The notes beneath the pieces were generated by a model, which searched no databases, was not told where the DNA came from, and saw only the letters and a list, made by a program, of their open reading frames with translations. This document shows positions 22,033 to 30,673 of a stretch of 30,673 bases of DNA, one piece after another. The DNA lies in the NCBI GenBank assembly GCA_030832135.1, contig JAURJS010000062.1, positions 1 through 30,673 of the forward strand, written 5' to 3'. The stretch comes from Candidatus Planktophila sp. Its GTDB lineage: Bacteria > Actinomycetota > Actinomycetes > Nanopelagicales > Nanopelagicaceae. Each line of letters opens with the position of its first letter. Within the stretch, counting starts at the first letter, position 1. A program made the position numbers and the translations under genes.

Positions 22033-22596
22033 GTGTATCAGCCACTTATCACGACAGAGCGCCTTGAGCTTCACCATATCCCCGCCGATGGATTGATCTC
22101 TCTCTATGAAGAAAAGAGCGATCTCCTAGCGATTGCAGGTCGCGACTTTTCGAATCCACTTCAGAATCTCATTCTCGAATCCGGACCCTTGGGCTGGCGC
22201 GTTCCGCAGGTCAAGGAAGATCCAACTACCAATAAATGGTTCGTACGTTTCATAGTACTCAAAGAGAGAAAGATCGTGATCGGTTCCACCAGTTTTCACG
22301 GAGTTCCAGATGAGAATGGCATGATGGAGATAGGACTTGGAGTCGAAGAGGAGTATCGAAATCAGGGATATGCCAAGGAGGCGTTGCTGGGTATGTGGCG
22401 TTGGGTATGTGGTGAACCAGGAGTAAAGACCTTACGTTATACAGTCAGCCCAGAGAACACGCCTTCGGTGAAGATTATTGAGGGATATGGATTTACATAT
22501 CTTGGCCGGCAGATGGATGAGATCGATGGTCCTGAGAATATCTATGAGATGTCAACCGAAGATTTTATGAAGAAATGGGGCGGCAACAATGAGTGA
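22033..22596 (+). CDS. GNAT family N-acetyltransferase
   Basis: 187 residues from GTG 22033. The start PLITTERLELHHI is the typical beginning of RimJ/RimL-like GNATs (P-L-x-T-x-R-L-x-L). EIGLGVEEEYRNQGYAKEAL carries the acetyl-CoA loop (RNQGYA). YTVSPENTPSVKIIEGYGFTYLG is the conserved N-x-x-S-x-x-x-x-E-x-x-G-F/Y motif. The acceptor is unknown. A TAATACT stretch ends 6 nt before GTG, so a leaderless start is plausible. An AGGAG sequence at 22011-22015 is too far upstream to serve this start well. It overlaps pgl by 8 bp and probably shares its transcript. Confidence 0.83.
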   Translation: MYQPLITTERLELHHIPADGLISLYEEKSDLLAIAGRDFSNPLQNLILESGPLGWRVPQVKEDPTTNKWFVRFIVLKERKIVIGSTSFHGVPDENGMMEIGLGVEEEYRNQGYAKEALLGMWRWVCGEPGVKTLRYTVSPENTPSVKIIEGYGFTYLGRQMDEIDGPENIYEMSTEDFMKKWGGNNE

Positions 22597-23320
22597 TGAA
22601 TTTGATGAGATTGTTGGCGATATTGATGATGAACTCGACCTCACCCTCTACACCGATAGCGATGAACTTGCAGAAGAGGTAACTGCACAGATTCTTCTAG
22701 CTATCGAGAGCGGACTTCTTGCTCAAGGGGAGTTCCACTTAGTTCTTACCGGTGGCACTTTGGGTCTTCAGATTTCACAATCCTTAGTCGGTGCATTCAA
22801 TAGCGCCCCTGAGCTCTATCAAGGGCTTCATATCTGGTTTAGTGATGAGCGATTTGTCGATCTTGAAAGCGCAGAGCGCAATGCAGCTCCTTGGCATGGC
22901 ACCTTAAGAAATAGCAATATCGTCGTTCATGAAGCACTTGCTCCCGATTCACCAGCAACAATTGAAGATGCTGTGATCGATTATGAGAGCGCGCTCGAAG
23001 GCGTTGAGATCGATCTCAATATCCTCGGCCTCGGCCCAGATGGCCATGTGGCATCGCTCTTTCCTGGTATTGCCGATATCGATGATCAGCGAAATATCTT
23101 TGCAATTACTGATTCCCCTAAGCCACCAGCTATGAGAATCTCATTTACGATGAAATTCCTTAATGAATCGCGCGAGGTGTGGATTGTGGCGGCCGGTGAA
23201 GGTAAGGCAGAAGCTGTTGGAAAGATTATTGAGGGCGATCTATCGATTCCGGCAAGTTATGTCAGCGCCCAGGTGCGCACGCGACTTATCGTGGACCAGG
23301 CAGCCTTTTTCACCGAGTGA
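22589..23320 (+). CDS. pgl: 6-phosphogluconolactonase
   Basis: 243 residues, the standard Pgl length. LVLTGGTLGLQI (51-62) is the family P-loop-like sugar-phosphate site (usually SGGSTP; TGGTLG here). WFSDERFVD (83-91) and LGLGPDGHVASLFPG (146-160) are the catalytic signatures. The late DSPKPPAMRISFTM also fits (P-K-P-P-x-x-R-I-S). It hydrolyses 6-phosphogluconolactone to 6-phosphogluconate in the cytoplasm, the second oxidative pentose phosphate step. The acidic N-terminus (DEFDEIVGDIDDELD) is longer than usual. It starts 8 bp inside the GNAT gene and is followed 110 bp later by gnd. Confidence 0.92.
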   Translation: MSDEFDEIVGDIDDELDLTLYTDSDELAEEVTAQILLAIESGLLAQGEFHLVLTGGTLGLQISQSLVGAFNSAPELYQGLHIWFSDERFVDLESAERNAAPWHGTLRNSNIVVHEALAPDSPATIEDAVIDYESALEGVEIDLNILGLGPDGHVASLFPGIADIDDQRNIFAITDSPKPPAMRISFTMKFLNESREVWIVAAGEGKAEAVGKIIEGDLSIPASYVSAQVRTRLIVDQAAFFTE

Positions 23321-23430
23321 GCCCTGCCCTCTGCGCCAAGTAATCACAGGCATCCACTAGACTTTCCTCCATATTCGCATGTGGGACCTCAATGGCGAGG
23401 CTCGTATATTTACGAAAAAGGCATTCACAG

Positions 23431-24407
23431 ATGAGCACAACATCCTTTGGCATGGTCGGACTTGGCCGTATGGGCGCAAATATTGTCCGCCGACTTCACC
23501 GTCACGACATCACATCCGTTGTCTATGACGTATCGCCAGATTCAGTAGCGGCTCTCGCCGCTGAAGGCTCGATCGGCTCATCAGATCTCGCAGAGTTTGC
23601 TGCAAAGCTGACCGCTCCTCGCACCGTCTGGGTGATGGTTCCGGCTAGCGTTACCGATTCAACAATCGCGGCTCTGGCCGATGTCCTCTCGCCTGGAGAT
23701 ACCGTCATCGATGGCGGCAATAGCTATTACAAGAATGATCTTAAGAATGCAGAAATCTTGAAGGCAAAGGGAGTCAACTTTGTCGATGTCGGAACTTCAG
23801 GCGGTGTCTATGGCCTGGAGCGCGGATATTCCTTGATGATTGGTGGCGATGATGCAGTAGTGAAGTCACTCGATCCAATCTTCAAAGCTCTCTGCCCAGG
23901 GGTAGAGGCAGCAGACCGCACACCGGGTCGCACAGGAGAGCCATCACAGGCTGAGTATGGATACCTTCACTGTGGTCCAACAGGTGCTGGCCACTTCGTC
24001 AAGATGATTCACAATGGAATTGAATACGGAATGATGGCAGCTTTCGCTGAAGGCCTTGCAATCTTTGAGGCAGCAGATGAGATGACACCTGCCTACAACC
24101 TCGATATCCCTGAGATTACTGAGGTCTGGCGCCGCGGATCAGTTGTTGCATCATGGCTCCTCGATCTCACAGCACAGGCTCTTAATGAATCTAATGAACT
24201 CACTGAGTACTCCACTCAGGTCAGTGATTCAGGTGAAGGTCGCTGGACTGTTCAAGCTGCAATTGAGGCTGGAATTCCAGCACACGTCCTCTCTGCATCT
24301 CTCTATTCACGTTTTGCCTCACGCAACAATGATGAATTCGGTAACCGTGTACTGAGCGCGATGCGCTACAAGTTCGGTGGCCATAATGAGAAGCCAAAGG
24401 CAAATTA

Positions 24408-24408
<1 letters not shown>
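23431..24408 (+). CDS. gnd: 6-phosphogluconate dehydrogenase, short decarboxylating type (YqeC/GntZ-like)
   Basis: 325 residues from ATG 23431. The frame extends to 23392, but 23431 starts directly before the Rossmann strand and has AAAAAGG upstream. [15 protein letters not shown] has GLGRMG at 10-15, and [11 protein letters not shown] follows. [19 protein letters not shown] (121-139) is the substrate signature of decarboxylating 6PGDHs. [23 protein letters not shown] gives catalytic Lys191 and Asn195. It is much shorter than the 470-residue E. coli form and belongs to the compact, often NAD-linked branch. It makes ribulose-5-phosphate, CO2 and NAD(P)H. Its TAA shares one base with the zwf ATG (TAATG). 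A TAGACT at 23358-23363 may be a promoter. Confidence 0.92.
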
Positions 24409-27071
<2,663 letters not shown>

Positions 27072-27077
27072 TCCCGA

Positions 27078-27944
27078 ATGCCTACATTGAAGCTCACCGA
27101 TGGACGATTCCTTGAATATTTTGATAATGGCATCTCATCGACAAGCGCCATCGTCTTCCACCACGGAACACCGGCCCATGCCTGTCTATGGAGCCCTTGG
27201 TTAGAGCTAGCTGCCTCACGCGGTATTCGCGCGCTCTCATATAGCCGTGCAGGGTATGGAATCAGTGATCGCAATGAAGGCAGAACGGTCTATTCCAATA
27301 ATGACGATATCCGCGAACTCCTCGATAGCTTTGGCATTCGCGACTTCATCTCTATCGGATGGTCTGGCGGTGGACCACATGCCCTCGCAACAACAATGAT
27401 GAGCGGTAGTAAAGGTGCTATCACTCTCGCCGGTGTCGGTGAATACGGCGTACCAGATTTAGATTTTCTCGCCGGCATGGGCCCTGAGAATGAAGAAGAG
27501 TTTGGTGAAGCCCTTAAGGGCGAGGCAGAAATCTCTGCCTGGATGGATAAGAACGCAGCGCCATTTAAAGAGGTAACTAGCGGTGAGATCCGTGAGGCGC
27601 TCGGTGGTCTTATTGGCGATGTCGATAAGAAGGCGCTCGATGGCGTGATTGCAGATGAATATGCAACTGCGACTCGTAAGGGGCTCGCAGTGAGCTTTGA
27701 TGGTTGGATCGATGATGACATCGCATTTATTCAACCTTGGGGATTTGCACTCTCAGAGATATCTGTCCCAGTTCATATCTGGCAGGGCGATGATGATTTT
27801 ATGGTTCCTAAGGCACACTCATATTGGTTAGAGAAGCACATCCCAACTGGCAAACTCAACTTTGTACCTGGCCATGGCCACATCTCTCTGATCGCAGATT
27901 ACAAGGGTGAGATTCTGAGCCAGGCAGAGGAGCTACTGCGCTAA
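27078..27944 (+). CDS. Alpha/beta hydrolase
   Basis: 288 residues, full alpha/beta hydrolase fold. The oxyanion HHGTPA is at 28-33, the nucleophile Ser96 is in SIGWSGGGPHALA, the acidic residue is in the IWQGDDDFMVP loop, and the catalytic His is in PGHGHISLI (about 264-272). The GWSGGG elbow and the cap region (EEEFGEALKGEAEISAWM) place it among small-molecule esterase/lactonase-like hydrolases, but the substrate is unknown. The start is fixed by a leaderless promoter. The MFS gene follows without a single base between stop and start, so the hydrolase and transporter may handle one compound. Confidence 0.87.
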   Translation: MPTLKLTDGRFLEYFDNGISSTSAIVFHHGTPAHACLWSPWLELAASRGIRALSYSRAGYGISDRNEGRTVYSNNDDIRELLDSFGIRDFISIGWSGGGPHALATTMMSGSKGAITLAGVGEYGVPDLDFLAGMGPENEEEFGEALKGEAEISAWMDKNAAPFKEVTSGEIREALGGLIGDVDKKALDGVIADEYATATRKGLAVSFDGWIDDDIAFIQPWGFALSEISVPVHIWQGDDDFMVPKAHSYWLEKHIPTGKLNFVPGHGHISLIADYKGEILSQAEELLR

Positions 27945-29165
27945 ATGTTCTTCAAGGAATTTGCCTCAATTCTCAATCCGAAATCTCGGAAGATAGTTGT
28001 GGGTATTGCCCTTAATGCTGTCGGTGGGGGAATGACGCTCTCTCTCCTACTGGTCTATCTCCACGATATGCGTGGCTTTACAAATACCTTTGGTGGATTG
28101 CTTCTCTCGTGGGGCGCAATGGTCTCTATTGTTGCCAGCACACCGATGGGTGCACTGGTCGATCGCATCGGCCCCAAGCGAGTCATGATTGGCGGATTAC
28201 TTCTTAATTCTGCTGCGGCCTTCTCACTTGCATATGTGACCACTCATCTCCATGCCATTCTTGCTTTGACTGCAATTAACATTGCTGGACAAGCGGTATG
28301 GCCATCGCAGAGCGTTGTTCTGACTCGCGTTACACCAGAAGAGTACAGATCAAAGATTTTCGGGTTGAACTTTATGTTGCTCAACCTTGGATTGGGACTC
28401 GGCGGTTTAATCTCATCATTAATCATCACCGAGGGATCACTGCGCTCATTCCAAATTATGTATTGGATTGATGCCGCGACATTCTTTATTTATCTTGGCA
28501 TTATCTTGACCCTCCATGGCGAAGGTCTCGATCGATATATTCCTCAAGCCCACGAACCAAAGCAGGGCACTTATCGTGATCTCCTTGCGATTAAGCCGCT
28601 GATGCTCTTAGGTACCGGCGGAATCATTCTCTTCACCTTTGGTTACGGCGTTATCCAGGCAGGTGTTCCCATCTTTGCCACCCAATTCTTGGGACTCTCA
28701 CCTAAGTGGCTTGGTCTCATCTTCGGTGTTAACACTCTCGCAATCTTTACACTGCAGCCTTTAGTGATGCGAATCCTCGAACGCTATTCAAAGTACAACG
28801 CACTCGTTGCAATTGGGGTCATATGGTCAGCATCTTGGGTCTTTGTCGGCATCTCACCGCTCTTGCCTCTGATCGCATCAGGTATCGCCCTCTGCATCAG
28901 CCAATTGATCTTCGCAGTCGGTGAGATGGTTCAGGCTCCAGTAATCCCAACCCTGGCCAATGAGCTGGCGCCAGAACATATTCGCGGTCGGGCCAATGCC
29001 TTTATGAGCCTTCAATGGTCGATTTCGGGGGTCGCAGGTCCTGCGATTACCGGGCTGATGTTGGGGGCAGATCTCGCTGAGCTCTGGGTAGCCTCAATGT
29101 TCATAGGCTCATTCCTGGCGATTCCCCTCTTTCTCCGGATGAAGAGGCTCGCCCTCTCATCGTGA
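27945..29165 (+). CDS. Major facilitator superfamily transporter
   Basis: 406 residues with about 12 hydrophobic helices. GALVDRIGPKRVMIGG (about 66-81) is the MFS loop 2-3 motif G-x-L-a-D-r-x-G-r-[kr]. A short polar loop near 200-215 (HEPKQGTYRDLL) separates the two six-helix halves. ELAPEHIRGRANAFMSLQWSISGVAGPAITG near the end is the PExxRGRA-type motif of drug/metabolite exporters. Likely a proton-coupled exporter or importer; the substrate is unknown. ATG directly follows the hydrolase TAA. Confidence 0.9.
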   Translation: MFFKEFASILNPKSRKIVVGIALNAVGGGMTLSLLLVYLHDMRGFTNTFGGLLLSWGAMVSIVASTPMGALVDRIGPKRVMIGGLLLNSAAAFSLAYVTTHLHAILALTAINIAGQAVWPSQSVVLTRVTPEEYRSKIFGLNFMLLNLGLGLGGLISSLIITEGSLRSFQIMYWIDAATFFIYLGIILTLHGEGLDRYIPQAHEPKQGTYRDLLAIKPLMLLGTGGIILFTFGYGVIQAGVPIFATQFLGLSPKWLGLIFGVNTLAIFTLQPLVMRILERYSKYNALVAIGVIWSASWVFVGISPLLPLIASGIALCISQLIFAVGEMVQAPVIPTLANELAPEHIRGRANAFMSLQWSISGVAGPAITGLMLGADLAELWVASMFIGSFLAIPLFLRMKRLALSS

Positions 29166-29170
29166 GGCCT

Positions 29171-29213
29171 GCTAAAAAGGGGTTAATTCGGACTTTTGGG
29201 GTTTCTTTTTAGC
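29171..29213 (+). terminator. Weak stem-loop after the MFS gene
   Basis: GCTAAAAAG (29171-29179) and CTTTTTAGC (29205-29213) are perfectly complementary, separated by 25 nt. It lies 5 bp past the MFS stop. The stem is A/T-rich and the T-run is inside the right arm, so it could end transcription from the MFS gene only weakly. The remaining bases to 29307 have no recognisable gene. Confidence 0.4.
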
Positions 29214-29307
29214 CCTTCCCTTACTACTCTTGCGGGTCTACTCACGGGTTATCTCGCTATGCGGAATTTCCTGTGGATGGTCATATCCGAAGCGAATCAT
29301 TTGCGAT

Positions 29308-29313
29308 AAGGGG
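29308..29313 (+). promoter_or_regulatory. Shine-Dalgarno sequence deciding the GTG start of the ABC permease
   Basis: AAGGGG, 8 nt before GTG at 29322. Unlike most single genes in this window the start has a leader and ribosome binding site. Confidence 0.6.
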
Positions 29314-29321
29314 ATTTACAC

Positions 29322-30287
29322 GTGGCTGATGCAACAGTGATCGATAACGATGTGGTTGAGGTAGCTCAACGCACACCGAAGCAGATCGCGTGGGGACGTT
29401 TCAAGCGCAACAAGGTCGGCGTCTTCGCGGGTTATGCATCAATCTTCTTTGTCTTCGTCGGATTCTTTGCACCGATCATCACCCGTTTAGTTGGTGTCAA
29501 TCCACGCGACATCTATGAAGGCACTCTCTCTGACTTTGCAATGCCACTTGGCCCATGGGGCGGAATCTCTTGGGCGCACCCACTCGGAATCGAACCAGGT
29601 ACCGGTCGCGATGTATTCGCGCTCGCTCTCTACGGCGCACGTACATCCTTCATCGTTGCCATCATTGCATCGGTCGGCACAATTGCAATCGGCATGTTGG
29701 TCGGAATCGCAACTGGTTACTTCAAGGGTCGCGTCGATTCTAGCGTTGGCCGTTTTGCAGATTTCTTGATGGCATTCCCAGGAACTTTTATGATCATTGC
29801 GCTCTCACTTCCTATGGTGCAGCGCATTGAAGCAATTGGTATCGCACATGACAATGCCGCCCGCCTCGTGGTTCTCGTCCTCTTCTTAGTCTTCTTCGGC
29901 TGGACCGGTTTCTACCGACTTATTCGCTCACAGGCGATGTCTATGCGTGAGCGCGACTTCGTAATGGCAGCACAGGCGATGGGCGCATCAAATTGGCGCA
30001 TTATCGTCAAGGAGATCTTGCCTAACCTTTGGCCTACTGCAATTGTCTTTATCTCACTTGTTCTTCCTGGCTATATCGCAGCTGAAGCGACCTTCTCCTT
30101 CCTCGGAGTCGGAGTTCAAGCACCAGAAGCGACCTTCGGTTTGATCCTGGCAGATGGCGTTACTTACTGGCGCGAAGATCCTGCCTTCCTTCTCATCCCG
30201 AGCTTTATTCTGATTTTGATTGTGCTCTCGCTCAACCTTCTCGGTGATGCGGTTCGCGATGCGCTCGATCCAAAGGCGGATAGATAG
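29322..30287 (+). CDS. Peptide/nickel-type ABC transporter permease (DppC/OppC family)
   Basis: 321 residues. An N-terminal cytoplasmic tail (QIAWGRFKRNKVGVFAGY) leads into helix 1 and a periplasmic loop with HPLGIEPGTGRDVFALALYGARTS (the family H-x-L-G-T-D-x-x-G-R-D). Five further helices follow. The EAA loop that docks the ATPase is MAAQAMGASNWRIIVKEILPNLWP. The end LSLNLLGDAVRDALDPK is the classic DppC terminus. It imports oligopeptides, nickel or related solutes with a DppB partner. No DppB precedes it, and the substrate-binding protein follows. Codons look optimised (many GC-ending), suggesting high expression. Confidence 0.93.
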   Translation: MADATVIDNDVVEVAQRTPKQIAWGRFKRNKVGVFAGYASIFFVFVGFFAPIITRLVGVNPRDIYEGTLSDFAMPLGPWGGISWAHPLGIEPGTGRDVFALALYGARTSFIVAIIASVGTIAIGMLVGIATGYFKGRVDSSVGRFADFLMAFPGTFMIIALSLPMVQRIEAIGIAHDNAARLVVLVLFLVFFGWTGFYRLIRSQAMSMRERDFVMAAQAMGASNWRIIVKEILPNLWPTAIVFISLVLPGYIAAEATFSFLGVGVQAPEATFGLILADGVTYWREDPAFLLIPSFILILIVLSLNLLGDAVRDALDPKADR

Positions 30288-30302
30288 CAATAAGTAAATA
30301 GA

Positions 30303-30322
30303 TTTCCGTAGCAATACGGGAA
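30303..30322 (+). other. GNRA-loop hairpin between permease and binding-protein genes
   Basis: TTTCCGTA (30303-30310), GCAA loop, TACGGGAA (30315-30322): 8 pairs including one G-U. No T-run follows. It probably stabilises or processes the mRNA rather than ending it. A second, longer-range pairing (CTTCAC 30323-30328 with GTGAAG 30360-30365, enclosing the palindrome CTCGCGAG at 30341-30348) lies next to it. The rest of 30288-30418 contains no gene. Confidence 0.5.
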
Positions 30323-30408
30323 CTTCACTGCAAGAGGGGTCTCGCGAGTTTCTCTTTAGGTGAAGAGCAGTAAGTCGAAACGTAAATGCGTTTTGATTCA
30401 TCTCAATT

Positions 30409-30414
30409 AGGAGG
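30409..30414 (+). promoter_or_regulatory. Strong Shine-Dalgarno sequence for the binding-protein gene
   Basis: AGGAGG, 4 nt before ATG at 30419. The only full consensus ribosome binding site in the window, consistent with a heavily translated binding protein. Confidence 0.75.
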
Positions 30415-30418
30415 ACTA

Positions 30419-30673
30419 ATGTCACGTTTGACATCACGTCGTCTTATCGCAACAGCAACAGCTGCACTTCTTGCAGTTGGAACAGTTGCGACAGGCGCTA
30501 GTGCAAACGCAGCAGAGAAGCCAGTAACTGGCGGAACGCTGTACTTCATCACACACGCTGATCAGTTCGATCACATCGATCCAGCACGTGTTTACACAGG
30601 CCGCGATATCGCGTTCCTTAACTCATACCTCTACCGTAACTTGGTTTCATACAAGCCAGTTCCAGGTTCAGCA
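30419..30673 (+). CDS. ABC transporter substrate-binding protein, family 5 (partial, 3' end outside window)
   Basis: 85 residues are visible. MSRLTSRRLIATATAALLAVGT begins a signal peptide that ends near ASANAAEK (28-34). The mature part starts KPVTGGTLYFITHADQFDHIDPARVYTGRD and continues to FLNSYLYRNLVSYKPVPG. This G-G-T-L-x-x-x-x ... D-x-x-D-P-A-x-x-Y ... L-Y-x-x-L start is that of SBP_bac_5 proteins (DppA/OppA/NikA). It captures the solute for the DppC-like permease just upstream. There is no lipobox cysteine at the cleavage site. It would therefore be released or held otherwise, unusual for Gram-positive binding proteins. Confidence 0.92.
   Translation, partial: MSRLTSRRLIATATAALLAVGTVATGASANAAEKPVTGGTLYFITHADQFDHIDPARVYTGRDIAFLNSYLYRNLVSYKPVPGSA

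Overview
The window looks like the chromosome of a streamlined aquatic actinobacterium, most likely the freshwater acI lineage (Nanopelagicales, Planktophila/Nanopelagicus-like). The signs are moderate GC, actinobacterial-type protein sequences (Tgt, F510_1955 family, CwlO/Rip-like NlpC/P60), very tight gene packing with ATGA overlaps and shared stop codons, and many genes whose -10 box (TAnnnT) lies only 6-7 nt before the start codon, as expected for leaderless mRNAs. The lineage is inferred from style, not from a marker-gene comparison.
Layout. Positions 1-7400 hold small accessory-looking genes: the end of a DoxX-like protein, an SDR/YCII pair, four small DUF proteins, a membrane protein, an 891-aa secreted protein with seven Ig-like repeats, an SMR (SugE/Gdx-type) exporter and a membrane protein. 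From 7411 to 11865 a 4.4-kb block is bracketed by a 23-bp direct repeat (22/23 identical). The repeat is the 3' end of the RNase P RNA gene. The block carries one leftward gene set: a His-rich membrane protein, two paralogous NlpC/P60 hydrolases, an F510_1955 beta-propeller protein and a DUF305 protein. It resembles a small island inserted in rnpB, although no integrase is visible.
Positions 11843-12212 are rnpB itself (minus strand). From 12267 to about 22000 lies an agmatine/putrescine/GABA neighbourhood: a ureohydrolase (agmatinase-like), a group II PLP decarboxylase, an Orn/Lys/Arg-type decarboxylase, a GABA aminotransferase and a MalT-like LuxR regulator. A striking inverted repeat precedes the regulator. 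A DUF4389 protein, an SDR and a GNAT enzyme are interspersed. Positions 22033-25793 carry a GNAT gene and then the oxidative pentose phosphate genes pgl, gnd and zwf, which make NADPH and ribulose-5-phosphate. Convergent with zwf is tgt (queuosine tRNA modification). An alpha/beta hydrolase plus MFS pair follows. The window ends in a peptide/nickel-type ABC importer: a DppC-like permease and the start of its substrate-binding protein.
No tRNA, CRISPR array, insertion sequence or replication origin was recognised.
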